A DNA stretch of 64,000 nt from Gallibacterium melopsittaci (GCF_042433085.1 NZ_JBHLWA010000018.1:1-64000), one strand, 5' to 3'. Numbered from the stretch's first letter, positions 8,304 through 16,644 are shown. Notes: generated by a model not told the origin, from the sequence alone. A program made the numbers and translations.

Positions 8304-11300
8304 TTATTCAGCTTCCTCATCACCCAAATCAATGTTAATACCCAAAGAACGAATTTCTTTAAGTAATACATTAAATGACTCAGGCATACTTGGATCCATC
8401 TCATGCGTACCATCAACGATGTTTTTATACATCTTCGTACGACCATTGACGTCATCTGATTTCACAGTCAACATCTCTTGTAAGGTATATGCTGCACCGT
8501 ATGCTTCTAGTGCCCATACTTCCATCTCACCAAAACGTTGACCACCAAATTGAGCTTTACCACCAAGCGGTTGTTGGGTAACAAGACTATAAGAACCTGT
8601 TGAACGGGCGTGCATCTTGTCATCAACTAAGTGGTTAAGTTTCAACATGTACATATAACCAACGGTTACTGGACGCTCAAATTTTTCCCCAGTACGACCA
8701 TCATAAAGGGTAATTTGTCCTGATGTTGGCAAGCCTGCTAATTCAAGCAAACCTTTGATTTCTTTTTCTTCTGCACCATCGAATACTGGTGTAGCAAGTG
8801 GTAAACCTTTACGCAAGTTTTGTGCTAAACGCATCACTTCTTCATCAGTAAAAGTACTGAGATCCACTTTCTGACAAGCATCTCCTAAGTCATACGCTTT
8901 TTGGATATATTCACGTAACTTAGCAACTTCTTGTTTCTCTTTAATCATACGATTAATTTGATCACCAATACCTTTTGCTGCAAAGCCTAAGTGCGTTTCA
9001 AGGATCTGACCAATGTTCATACGTGATGGTACCCCTAGTGGGTTTAACACGATATCAACTGGTTGACCGTTTTCATCGTAAGGCATATCTTCTACTGGAT
9101 TAATCTTCGAGATAACCCCTTTGTTACCATGGCGCCCCGCCATTTTATCCCCAGGTTGAATCTGACGTTTCACTGCAAGATAAACTTTAACAACTTTTAA
9201 TACACCTGGTGCAAGATCATCGCCTTGAATAATCTTATTACGTTTAATTTCTAACTTACGATCAAATTCTTTACGCAATTCATCTAACTGTTCAGAAAGT
9301 TGCTCTAATTGAGCTTGTTTTTCTTCATCAGCGAGAGATTGCTCAAGCCATTTCATACGATCTAATTTTTCAAGTTTCTCTTCAGTAAAGCCATTTGCTA
9401 ACAAGAGAGAACGAACTCGAGTGAATAAGCCTGCTTCAAGAATATCTAATTCCGCAGTTAAATCTTTTTTCGCTTGTTTTAACTGCATTTCTTCGATTTC
9501 TAAAGCACGTTTATCTTTCTCAACACCATCACGGGTAAAGACTTGAACATCAATAACAGTACCTGAAACACTGTTTGGTACACGTAAAGAAGAATCTTTC
9601 ACATCAGAGGCTTTTTCACCAAAGATCGCACGCAATAATTTCTCTTCTGGCGTTAATTGTGTTTCGCCTTTTGGTGTTACTTTACCTACAAGGATATCGC
9701 CACCCTTAACTTCTGCACCGATATAAACGATACCTGACTCATCAAGCTTACTTAATGCAGCTTCACCCACGTTTGGAATATCTGCTGTAATTTCTTCTGA
9801 ACCTAACTTAGTATCACGGGCAATACAAGATAACTCTTGAATATGAATAGTAGTGAAACGATCCTCTTGAACAACACGTTCAGACACTAACATCGAGTCT
9901 TCGAAGTTATATCCATTCCATGGCATAAATGCCACACGCATATTTTGACCTAACGCTAATTCACCTAAGTCAGTTGATGGACCATCCGCTAATACTTCAC
10001 CACGACCGATTGGCTCTCCTAAAGAAACACAAGGCACTTGGTTAATACAAGTATTTTGGTTAGAACGGGTATATTTGGTTAAATTGTAAATATCAATACC
10101 AGCTTCACCTGGAATAGTTTCATCTTCATTCACTTTCACTACAATACGTGAAGCATCAATATATTGAACATAACCACCACGTTTCGCAACAACCGTTACC
10201 CCTGAGTCAACCGCTACGGCTTTCTCAATACCTGTTCCTACTAATGGTTTATCTGCACGCAATGTTGGTACGGCTTGACGTTGCATGTTTGCTCCCATCA
10301 ATGCACGGTTCGCATCATCGTGCTCTAAGAATGGGATTAATGCTGCCGCAACAGAAACCACTTGTTGAGTAGAAATATCCATATAGTGAATATCTTCTGG
10401 ACGATATAGACCAGATTCACCATGCTCACCACGTGCGGTAACGAAAGTATCTGTGAAACGGAAATTCTCATCTAAGTTTGAGTTCGCCTGAGCGATAACA
10501 TAGTTACCTTCTTCAATCGCTGATAAATATTCGATTTCTTCAGTAACTTGACCGTTTACCACTTTACGATATGGTGTTTCTAAGAAACCATAATCATTAG
10601 TACGCGCATAAACAGAAAGTGAGTTAATCAAACCGATATTTGGACCTTCAGGTGTTTCGATTGGACATACACGACCATAGTGCGTTGCATGAACGTCACG
10701 CACTTCGAAACCAGCACGCTCACGAGTTAAACCACCTGGACCTAAAGCAGAAATACGACGTTTGTGAGTTACTTCTGATAACGGGTTATTTTGATCCATA
10801 AATTGGGATAATTGTGATGAACCAAAGAACTCTTTTACTGCTGCTGAAATTGGTTTTGCATTAATTAGATCTTGTGGTGTGACTGAATCAAGATCACCCA
10901 AAGATAAACGCTCTTTTACTGCTCTTTCAACACGAACTAAACCAATACGGAATTGGTTTTCTGCCATTTCCCCCACTGAACGAATACGACGGTTACCTAA
11001 ATGGTCAATATCATCAACTTCACCACGACCATTACGGATATCAATCAATTTCTTCATTACTAAGATGATATCTTCTTTACTAAGGATGCCGTTACCTTCA
11101 CCTTCAGGAATATCTAATGAGCGATTAAACTTCATGCGACCTACAGCAGAAAGATCATAACGATCTGCTGAGAAGAATAAATTATCAAATAAACCTTCTG
11201 CAGCTTCTTTTGTTGGTGGTTCACCTGGGCGCATCATGCGATAAATTTCAACTAATGCACTAAGACGATCATAAGACGGATCAACACGTAAAGTTTCTGA

Positions 11301-12341
11301 AATATATGGTCCGTGATCGAGATCATTAGTAAATAATGTTTCAATAGTCGTGTAACCTGCTTGACTTAAGTTGGCTAACATTTCCAAACTTAATTCCGCA
11401 TTAGCTGGACAAATGACTTCGCCAGTTTCTAAATTCACATAATCTTTTGCGGCAACTTTTCCTACAATATATTCAGCAGGAACAACAACTTGTGAAATAT
11501 TATCTTTTTCTAATTGACGAATATGACGAGCAGTAATACGACGTCCACGCTCAACATAAACTTTGCCATTAGCCTCAATATCGAAAGTCGCAGTTTCACC
11601 ACGTAATCTTTCAGGGACTAATGTCATTAATAATTGATTATCTTTAATTTCAAATACAATTTTATTGAAGAAAAGGTTTAAAATTTCTTCTGTAGTGTAG
11701 CCTAAAGCACGTAAAATAATGGTTGCTGGTAATTTACGACGACGGTCGATACGCGCGAAAAGATTATCTTTTGGATCAAATTCAAAATCTAACCAAGAAC
11801 CACGATAAGGAATAATACGCGCATTGTATAAAATCTTACCTGAAGAATGCGTTTTACCTTTATCACTATCAAAGAACACGCCTGGACTACGATGTAATTG
11901 AGAAACAATTACACGTTCAGTTCCATTGATCACAAAAGTACCATTATCGGTCATTAATGGGATTTCGCCCATATATACATCTTGTTCTTTTATATCTTTA
12001 ACTGTGCCTGGCGCAGCATCTTTATCATAGCTAACAAGACGAAGTTTAACGCGTAATGGCGCTGCATAAGTTGTGCCTCTGATTTGGCATTCTCTTACAT
12101 CAAATACAGGCTCACCTAACTTATAATCCACATATTGCAACTCAGTATTGCCATTATTGCTCACAATAGGAAATACTGAACGGAATGCAGCTTCTAAACC
12201 TTGCTGACCTTCAGGATCTTTCTGGATAAACTTCTCAAAAGAGTCTAATTGGATAGTTAATAAATAAGGAATATTTAAAACTTGCGGACGTTTGCCGAAG
12301 TCTTTACGAATACGTTTTTTTTCGGTATAGGAGTAAACCAT
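8304..12341 (-). CDS. rpoB: DNA-directed RNA polymerase subunit beta
   Basis: This is the beta subunit of RNA polymerase. The start is placed at MVYSYTEKKRIRKDFGKRPQ, which matches the family N-terminus and lies behind AGAGGAA. That gives 1,345 residues against 1,342 in E. coli. An in-frame GTG 12 codons upstream (12377) is ignored. The rifampicin-pocket region reads SQLSQFMDQNNPLSEVTHKRRISALGPGG with wild-type residues at the usual resistance sites. The C-terminal KMAGRHGNKGVISKI and LGGKAQFGGQRFGEMEVWAL blocks are present. It is read in the order rplL-rpoB-rpoC. Confidence 0.98.
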   Translation of the reverse strand: MVYSYTEKKRIRKDFGKRPQVLNIPYLLTIQLDSFEKFIQKDPEGQQGLEAAFRSVFPIVSNNGNTELQYVDYKLGEPVFDVRECQIRGTTYAAPLRVKLRLVSYDKDAAPGTVKDIKEQDVYMGEIPLMTDNGTFVINGTERVIVSQLHRSPGVFFDSDKGKTHSSGKILYNARIIPYRGSWLDFEFDPKDNLFARIDRRRKLPATIILRALGYTTEEILNLFFNKIVFEIKDNQLLMTLVPERLRGETATFDIEANGKVYVERGRRITARHIRQLEKDNISQVVVPAEYIVGKVAAKDYVNLETGEVICPANAELSLEMLANLSQAGYTTIETLFTNDLDHGPYISETLRVDPSYDRLSALVEIYRMMRPGEPPTKEAAEGLFDNLFFSADRYDLSAVGRMKFNRSLDIPEGEGNGILSKEDIILVMKKLIDIRNGRGEVDDIDHLGNRRIRSVGEMAENQFRIGLVRVERAVKERLSLGDLDSVTPQDLINAKPISAAVKEFFGSSQLSQFMDQNNPLSEVTHKRRISALGPGGLTRERAGFEVRDVHATHYGRVCPIETPEGPNIGLINSLSVYARTNDYGFLETPYRKVVNGQVTEEIEYLSAIEEGNYVIAQANSNLDENFRFTDTFVTARGEHGESGLYRPEDIHYMDISTQQVVSVAAALIPFLEHDDANRALMGANMQRQAVPTLRADKPLVGTGIEKAVAVDSGVTVVAKRGGYVQYIDASRIVVKVNEDETIPGEAGIDIYNLTKYTRSNQNTCINQVPCVSLGEPIGRGEVLADGPSTDLGELALGQNMRVAFMPWNGYNFEDSMLVSERVVQEDRFTTIHIQELSCIARDTKLGSEEITADIPNVGEAALSKLDESGIVYIGAEVKGGDILVGKVTPKGETQLTPEEKLLRAIFGEKASDVKDSSLRVPNSVSGTVIDVQVFTRDGVEKDKRALEIEEMQLKQAKKDLTAELDILEAGLFTRVRSLLLANGFTEEKLEKLDRMKWLEQSLADEEKQAQLEQLSEQLDELRKEFDRKLEIKRNKIIQGDDLAPGVLKVVKVYLAVKRQIQPGDKMAGRHGNKGVISKINPVEDMPYDENGQPVDIVLNPLGVPSRMNIGQILETHLGFAAKGIGDQINRMIKEKQEVAKLREYIQKAYDLGDACQKVDLSTFTDEEVMRLAQNLRKGLPLATPVFDGAEEKEIKGLLELAGLPTSGQITLYDGRTGEKFERPVTVGYMYMLKLNHLVDDKMHARSTGSYSLVTQQPLGGKAQFGGQRFGEMEVWALEAYGAAYTLQEMLTVKSDDVNGRTKMYKNIVDGTHEMDPSMPESFNVLLKEIRSLGINIDLGDEEAE

Positions 12342-12489
12342 AGGTTCCTCTGCTTGCTGTTCAGACCCACAATCCACACACTCTCGCTGTATTATACAAG
12401 GTGGCAGTGTAAAATTGATACCGTTAGGATTGTTTTACTAATTAAAACAATAATTTAAATTTAGTCGTTAATTGACTTCATTTGTTTAA

Positions 12490-12525
12490 AAACTGTGAGT
12501 GTTAAACGGTAATTTCTCTCAGTTT
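12490..12525 (-). ncRNA. Possible RNase III-type processing stem between rplL and rpoB
   Basis: The arms A-AACTGTGAG and CTCTCAGTT-T pair over ten positions with a single T-T mismatch, around a 16-nt loop. In E. coli the rplL-rpoB spacer carries an RNase III processing site downstream of the attenuator. This stem sits in the same place. The functional assignment is by position only. Confidence 0.45.
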
Positions 12526-12536
12526 CTGAAAGGCAC

Positions 12537-12570
12537 AAAATGGCTGATGATAAAATCACCAGCCATTTTT
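12537..12570 (-). terminator. Attenuator-like terminator between rplL and rpoB
   Basis: Stem AAAATGGCTG (12537-12546) pairs with CAGCCATTTT (12560-12569), and inner TGAT/ATCA pairing extends it. On the minus strand it ends in TTTTG just after rplL. Partial termination here lowers rpoBC relative to the ribosomal protein genes in E. coli. The short T run fits a leaky terminator. Confidence 0.7.
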
Positions 12571-12592
12571 GCTAAAAATCAAATAATATCAA

Positions 12593-12964
12593 TTATTTAA
12601 TTTCAACTTGTGCACCAGCTTCTTCTAACTCTTTCTTAAGAGCTTCAGCTTCTGCTTTAGCAATACCTTCTTTTAAGGTTGCTGGAGCTGATTCAACTAA
12701 GTCTTTAGCTTCTTTTAAGCCTAAACCAGTTGCACCGCGAACTGCTTTGATTACTGCAACTTTGTTTGCACCAGCTGCTGCTAAGATTACATCAAATTCA
12801 GTTTTTTCTTCAGCTGCTGCTGCTTCACCGCCAGCTGCTACTGCTACTGCAGCTGCTGCTGCAGAAACACCAAATTTTTCTTCCATTGCAGAAATAAGTT
12901 CTACAATTTCCATTACTGATTTTTCAGCAATTGCTTCAATGATTTGTTCGTTAGTTAATGACAT
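12593..12964 (-). CDS. rplL: Ribosomal protein L7/L12
   Basis: L7/L12 is the mobile stalk protein that recruits translation factors to the ribosome. The 123-residue product has the N-terminal dimerisation domain (MSLTNEQIIEAIAEKSVMEI). It then has an Ala/Gly/Glu-rich hinge at about residues 35-55 and the C-terminal factor-binding domain (EKTEFDVILAAAGANKVAVI, GLGLKEAKDLVE). It follows rplJ by 52 bp and is cotranscribed with it. The next gene, rpoB, is separated by an attenuator-like hairpin. Confidence 0.98.
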   Translation of the reverse strand: MSLTNEQIIEAIAEKSVMEIVELISAMEEKFGVSAAAAAVAVAAGGEAAAAEEKTEFDVILAAAGANKVAVIKAVRGATGLGLKEAKDLVESAPATLKEGIAKAEAEALKKELEEAGAQVEIK

Positions 12965-13016
12965 AACAATCGTTTCCTAAAGTAAGTAAAATTTTTAAAC
13001 CAATAAACTACTAATA

Positions 13017-13514
13017 TTAAGCAGCTTCTTTTTGATCGCGAATCGCCGCAATAGTACGTACAAGTTTTCCAGCCGCAGCTTCTTTCATTGTACCCATTAA
13101 ACGTGCAATTGCTTCTTCGTATGTTGGTAGAGTTGCTAAACGATCGATAGCTTTTGCTTCGATGAACTCACCTTCAAAGGCTGCGCCTTTAATTTCGAAC
13201 TTATCGTTTGTTTTAGCAAATTCTTTGAACAAACGTGCTGCAGCACCTGGATGTTCGTTAGAGAATGCGATAAGTGTCGGACCTTTAAACGTATCTTTCA
13301 TGCATTCAAATGCGGTACCTTCAACGGCACGACGTAATAAAGTATTACGTACAACACGCATATACACGCCAGCTTCACGAGCTGATTTACGTAATTCAGT
13401 CATTTTGTCTACTGTTACACCACGAGAATCCGCAGCAACAGCAGATAACGCACCCTTGGCAACTTCGCTTACTTCAGCAACAACTGCTTGTTTATCTTGA
13501 AGATTTAATGCCAT
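13017..13514 (-). CDS. rplJ: Ribosomal protein L10
   Basis: L10 is the base of the ribosomal stalk that anchors L7/L12 dimers. In the L10-L12 complex it represses its own mRNA in enterobacteria. The 165-residue product opens MALNLQDKQAVVAEVSEVAK and carries the rRNA-binding N-terminal domain and C-terminal helical segment expected of the family. It has its own promoter and a long structured leader. The ribosome binding site CAGGAGC precedes the ATG. Confidence 0.98.
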   Translation of the reverse strand: MALNLQDKQAVVAEVSEVAKGALSAVAADSRGVTVDKMTELRKSAREAGVYMRVVRNTLLRRAVEGTAFECMKDTFKGPTLIAFSNEHPGAAARLFKEFAKTNDKFEIKGAAFEGEFIEAKAIDRLATLPTYEEAIARLMGTMKEAAAGKLVRTIAAIRDQKEAA

Positions 13515-13742
13515 TGGCTTTTAGCTCCTGAAATACATTTATCTAGTTTCCTAGACATAAAAAACCCAATCTGACAACTTAACAGATGGGGACGAATTTC
13601 GGTGCCAGAAGCAGAAATATTCTTATCTGTACACCATCTACGCAGGATAATTAAGAAATTTCTTTCCCCTGCGGTCTTGGATGAGGCTTGAATAGGTCAA
13701 GCACCAACCAGAATTTTTTGATTAAAAAAATCAAGGTTGTAG
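13515..13742 (-). promoter_or_regulatory. L10-type ribosomal protein leader of rplJL
   Basis: The 228-nt leader is rich in secondary structure on the coding strand. Visible elements are TTGATT/AATCAA, GCTTGA/TCAAGC, CGCAGG/CCTGCG and a final stem ending in six T residues. In enterobacteria the L10-L12 complex binds this leader to repress translation of rplJL. Position and the helical layout support the assignment. A covariance search with the L10 leader family would settle it. Confidence 0.65.
13559..13590 (-). terminator. Attenuator-like terminator at the end of the rplJ leader
   Basis: On the minus strand CCCATCTG, a 9-nt loop and CAGATTGGG (one bulged T) are followed directly by TTTTTT. 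It lies 45-76 nt before the rplJ start codon. The stem plus uninterrupted T6 has the form of an intrinsic terminator inside the leader, so control could be transcriptional as well as translational. Confidence 0.55.
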
Positions 13743-13771
13743 ATTATAGAGATAACCTACAACATTGTAAA
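13743..13771 (-). promoter_or_regulatory. Promoter of rplJL-rpoBC
   Basis: On the minus strand -35 TTTACA (13766-13771) is separated by exactly 17 bp from a perfect -10 TATAAT (13743-13748). It lies directly after the rplA stop, where E. coli has its rplJ promoter. An inverted repeat GTTGTAG...CTACAAC (13736-13763) covers the -10 box. Confidence 0.8.
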
Positions 13772-13776
13772 GCTGA

Positions 13777-14466
13777 TTATAAACTGCTTTGATCAACTTC
13801 AACACCAGCGCCCATAGTAGTAGAAATGCTTACTTTCTTGATATAAACGCCTTTTGCTGTAGTTGGTTTTGCTTTAGTTAATGCAGCTAATAAAGCTTGT
13901 AAGTTTTCTTTGATTTGATCTGCTTCAAAGCTCACTTTACCGATAGTGGTATGGATAATACCATTCTTATCGTTACGGTAACGAACCTGACCAGATTTTG
14001 CATTCTTCACTGCTTCAGCTACGTTTGGTGTTACAGTTCCCACTTTAGGGTTTGGCATTAAACCACGTGGACCAAGGATTTGACCTAATTGACCAACAAC
14101 GCGCATTGCATCTGGAGAAGCAATAACAACATCAAAGTTCATTTCGCCTTTTTTCACTTGCTCTGCAAGATCTTCCATACCAACTAAATCAGCACCAGCT
14201 GCTTTAGCCGCTTCTGCATTTGCACCTTGTGTAAATACAGCAACGCGTACAGTACGACCTGTTCCGTGTGGTAATACAGTTGCACCACGAACGTTTTGGT
14301 CTGATTTACGAGCATCAATACCTAAGTTTACAGCAACATCAACGCTTTCAACGAATTTTGCAGTTGCTAACTCTTTTAATAAAGCAACTGCTTCATTGAT
14401 TTCATATGCTTTAGTTGAATCTACTTTGGCTCTAATTGCTTTCATGCGTTTGGTTAGTTTTGCCAT
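13777..14466 (-). CDS. rplA: Ribosomal protein L1
   Basis: L1 binds 23S rRNA at the E-site stalk and represses its own rplKA mRNA. The 229-residue product starts MAKLTKRMKAIRAKVDSTKA and has the signature GPRGLMPNPKVGTVTPN (about residues 130-146). Both domains are complete. It starts three bases after the rplK stop, so the two are translationally linked. Its stop lies just upstream of the rplJ promoter. Confidence 0.98.
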   Translation of the reverse strand: MAKLTKRMKAIRAKVDSTKAYEINEAVALLKELATAKFVESVDVAVNLGIDARKSDQNVRGATVLPHGTGRTVRVAVFTQGANAEAAKAAGADLVGMEDLAEQVKKGEMNFDVVIASPDAMRVVGQLGQILGPRGLMPNPKVGTVTPNVAEAVKNAKSGQVRYRNDKNGIIHTTIGKVSFEADQIKENLQALLAALTKAKPTTAKGVYIKKVSISTTMGAGVEVDQSSL

Positions 14467-14469
14467 TGA

Positions 14470-14898
14470 TTAGTCCTCCACTACCAAGCCCATTGAACGT
14501 GCAGTACCTTCAATAGATTTCATCTTAGTTTCAATTGTTGCACCAGTCATATCAGCCGCTTTAAGTTCTGCAATTTCGCGGACTTGTTGACGAGTTACTT
14601 TACCCACTTTATCTTTGTTTGGTTTACCTGAACCAGACTTAATACCAGCTGCTTTCTTCAATAATACTGCTGCTGGAGGAGTTTTAGTAATGAAAGTAAA
14701 AGAACGGTCTGCATATACAGTAATTACAACTGGAATTGGTAAACCTTTTTCTAAGCTCTCAGTACGAGCGTTAAATGCTTTACAGAATTCCATGATGTTA
14801 ACACCTTGTTGACCCAATGCTGGACCAACTGGTGGACTTGGGTTTGCCATACCAGCTGCAACTTGCAACTTAACGTAGGCCTGAACTTTTTTTGCCAT
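14470..14898 (-). CDS. rplK: Ribosomal protein L11
   Basis: L11 is the GTPase-centre protein of the large subunit and is needed for the stringent response through RelA. The 142-residue product has the N-terminal proline-rich segment (AGMANPSPPVGPALGQQGVN), which is the thiostrepton-region domain. It also has the C-terminal rRNA-binding domain (GKVTRQQVREIAELKAADM). It is first in rplKA, behind a leader with an L1-type hairpin and its own promoter. The ribosome binding site is GAGGAAA. Confidence 0.98.
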   Translation of the reverse strand: MAKKVQAYVKLQVAAGMANPSPPVGPALGQQGVNIMEFCKAFNARTESLEKGLPIPVVITVYADRSFTFITKTPPAAVLLKKAAGIKSGSGKPNKDKVGKVTRQQVREIAELKAADMTGATIETKMKSIEGTARSMGLVVED

Positions 14899-14916
14899 AG
14901 TTTATTTCCTCGTTTT

Positions 14917-14941
14917 GGGTAGTGACGCCTTTCGGCTCCCC
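14917..14941 (-). promoter_or_regulatory. Candidate L1 operator hairpin in the rplK leader
   Basis: On the minus strand GGGGAGCC-GAAA-GGC is followed by GTCACTACCC. The GCC/GGC helix closes a GAAA tetraloop above an asymmetric internal loop and a GGG/CCC base. It lies about 20 nt before the rplK start. L1 represses rplKA through such an rRNA-like target in E. coli. The match is by shape and position. Confidence 0.55.
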
Positions 14942-14950
14942 GTTGTTAAA

Positions 14951-15008
14951 AACACTATTGAATCTTAGTGTTATACACAAAAATACGAGCAAGGATGACT
15001 TGCTCGTA
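14951..15008 (-). other. Two hairpins at the 5' end of the rplK transcript
   Basis: The first, nearest the transcription start, has a perfect 10-bp stem TACGAGCAAG / CTTGCTCGTA (14984-15008) followed on the minus strand by TTTTTG. The second is AACACTA / TAGTGTT (14951-14972). The first has the form of an intrinsic terminator, yet it falls a few bases after the predicted start of the rplKA transcript. Confidence 0.7.
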
Positions 15009-15021
15009 AAATAGGTTGCGA

Positions 15022-15051
15022 ATTATACTTTATCTATGAATATATTGACAA
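15022..15051 (-). promoter_or_regulatory. Promoter of rplKA
   Basis: On the minus strand -35 TTGTCA (15046-15051), an 18-bp spacer and a perfect -10 TATAAT (15022-15027) are visible. They place the start of transcription near 15015, giving a leader of about 115 nt before rplK. Confidence 0.75.
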
Positions 15052-15128
15052 GTAAATTTATGCTTAATTCTCTATCATATCTACTAATTAATATATTCAT
15101 CTAAATAACAATAGCTTGAAATGAAAGC

Positions 15129-15518
15129 TCAAAAGTATTCGCATTTAACTGTTGCTAGCTCTTTTCCGTTTTTAGAAACAGTTACGCCACCTTCTAATTT
15201 ATGTTCTTCTGTCATACGGTCAACAGCTTTATACACTACATAAGAATAATCACCATTTTGTAAATTATATTCTTCCCAGTATGTTGCACCAACACCATTC
15301 CATTTCTGTGAACGTTGTTCAACTTCTGCAACCGTATTACTAAAGTACAGTTCTGGTTTTCCTGGTTTACCAAAACTATATTCATAGTGACCATTACTTT
15401 CCACAATAGCAATTTGTTTCGCATTTTTAGTAAAACAAGCAAAGATAATTGAATCAGCAGCCATTACAGAATGCGATAACATTCCGCCAATTAAACAAAC
15501 ATATATCAATTTCCTCAT
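15129..15518 (-). CDS. Small secreted protein of unknown function
   Basis: I do not recognise a family. The start MRKLIYV is preferred because AGGAAAA precedes it. An ATG six codons upstream (15536) has no clear binding site. The 129-residue product begins with a typical signal peptide (MRKLIYVCLIGGMLSHSVMA, likely cut before ADS), so the mature protein should be periplasmic or secreted. Mature cysteines in IIFACFTKN and near the C-terminus (VKCEYF) could form a disulfide. It lies between nusG and rplK, which are usually adjacent, and has terminators or promoters on both sides. It therefore looks like an independent insertion. Confidence 0.7.
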   Translation of the reverse strand: MRKLIYVCLIGGMLSHSVMAADSIIFACFTKNAKQIAIVESNGHYEYSFGKPGKPELYFSNTVAEVEQRSQKWNGVGATYWEEYNLQNGDYSYVVYKAVDRMTEEHKLEGGVTVSKNGKELATVKCEYF

Positions 15519-15559
15519 GACATGTTTTCCTATCATAAAATCTGCTTGTAAAAGCTATA

Positions 15560-15586
15560 AAAAAGGTGAGTTTTACTCACCTTTTT
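15560..15586 (-). terminator. Terminator after secE-nusG
   Basis: An 11-bp stem AAAAAGGTGAG / CTCACCTTTTT with a 5-nt loop carries A and T runs on both sides, so it can work on either strand. It separates nusG from the downstream secreted-protein gene. Confidence 0.85.
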
Positions 15587-15613
15587 TTTCACACGTTAAT
15601 ATTATTTTAAATA

Positions 15614-16165
15614 TTAAATTGTTTTTTCTACCTGACTAAATTCAAGTTCAACTGGTGTTGCACGTCCGAAAATAGACACAGATACTTTTAAGCGGCTCTT
15701 TTCATAATCCACTTCTTCTACTGTACCATTAAAGTCTGCAAAAGGACCTTCTTTAACACGAACTTCCTCACCTGGTTGGAACATAGTTTTTGGTCTTGGC
15801 TTATCACTATTTTGTTCTAAGCGATTTAAGATCATTTCAGCTTCACGATTAGAAATTGGTGCTGGATGATCTGGAGTACCTCCAATAAAACCCATTACAC
15901 GTGGTACGCTACGAACTAAATGCCAAGTATCATCATTCATTACCATTTGTACTAATACATAGCCTGGGAAAAATTTTCTTTCGCTTTTTCTACGTTTTCC
16001 ACCAACGTTTTCCACTACTTCTTCAGTAGGTACTAACACTTCACCAAATTGATCTTCCATATGATGTAATTTGATGTATTCACGTAACACTGTTGCAACA
16101 CGTGATTCAAATCCTGAAAAAGCTTGTAATACATACCAACGTTTTTGCGTTGTATTCTCACTCAT
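15614..16165 (-). CDS. nusG: Transcription termination/antitermination factor NusG
   Basis: NusG binds RNA polymerase and couples transcription to Rho and to the ribosome. The 183-residue product has the N-terminal NGN domain (KRWYVLQAFSGFESRVATVL, with FFPGYVLVQM). It also has the C-terminal KOW domain (FQPGEEVRVKEGPFADFNGT). Length matches E. coli NusG. It starts two bases after secE, forming the conserved secE-nusG pair. Confidence 0.97.
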   Translation of the reverse strand: MSENTTQKRWYVLQAFSGFESRVATVLREYIKLHHMEDQFGEVLVPTEEVVENVGGKRRKSERKFFPGYVLVQMVMNDDTWHLVRSVPRVMGFIGGTPDHPAPISNREAEMILNRLEQNSDKPRPKTMFQPGEEVRVKEGPFADFNGTVEEVDYEKSRLKVSVSIFGRATPVELEFSQVEKTI

Positions 16166-16167
16166 AA

Positions 16168-16578
16168 TTAGAACCTCAAGTTGGTAATAAAGTTAATTAA
16201 AGATACGATTAAAGAATCTAGGCCCCATAAAATTAATGAAACCACCACAGTTACACCCATCACAATCAATGTTGTTTGAGTTGCTTCTTGGCGAGTAGGC
16301 CAAATAATTTTTCTTAACTCAATACGAGATTCTTTTAAGAATGTTCTAGCAGTTTTACCTTGGAATGTAAATGCGGCTGCAACTAACGCTAATAACAATA
16401 ATACAACCATTGCAGGAACACGAATAGCCGCTGCAAATTGATCTTTAAAATAAATATTACCAATGGCTGCGACTAAGACTAAAATCACTGCAACAATCCA
16501 CAGGAATATGCTGTCTAGTTTTTTAAATCTATTATCCTCTCCTGAGGATGTTTTTTGTTTCTCAATTTCTGAACTCAT
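16168..16578 (-). CDS. secE: Protein translocase subunit SecE
   Basis: SecE is the essential inner-membrane subunit of the SecYEG channel. The 136-residue product has the three-helix form of gammaproteobacterial SecE: two helices (about residues 27-47 and 55-75), the amphipathic conserved cytoplasmic segment (TFLKESRIELRKIIWPTRQE, about residues 80-99), and a final helix. The WPTRQE motif is diagnostic. It is the first gene before nusG. Confidence 0.95.
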   Translation of the reverse strand: MSSEIEKQKTSSGEDNRFKKLDSIFLWIVAVILVLVAAIGNIYFKDQFAAAIRVPAMVVLLLLALVAAAFTFQGKTARTFLKESRIELRKIIWPTRQEATQTTLIVMGVTVVVSLILWGLDSLIVSLINFITNLRF

Positions 16579-16635
16579 TATGAACCTACATAAAACCTAA
16601 TAAATAAAACTTATAGGGAGATTTTTAAGCCCGCA

Positions 16636-16644
16636 ATTCTAGCA
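16636..16644 (-). promoter_or_regulatory. Candidate extended -10 promoter of secE-nusG
   Basis: On the minus strand TGC-TAGAAT forms an extended -10 (TGn plus 5 of 6 bases) about 60 bp before the secE start. No convincing -35 was found. Confidence 0.4.

Noticed and set aside
12342..12377. A longer RpoB starting at GTG 12377
   Set aside because: The extra 12 residues are not found in homologues, and the ATG at 12341 has a good ribosome binding site and matches the family N-terminus.
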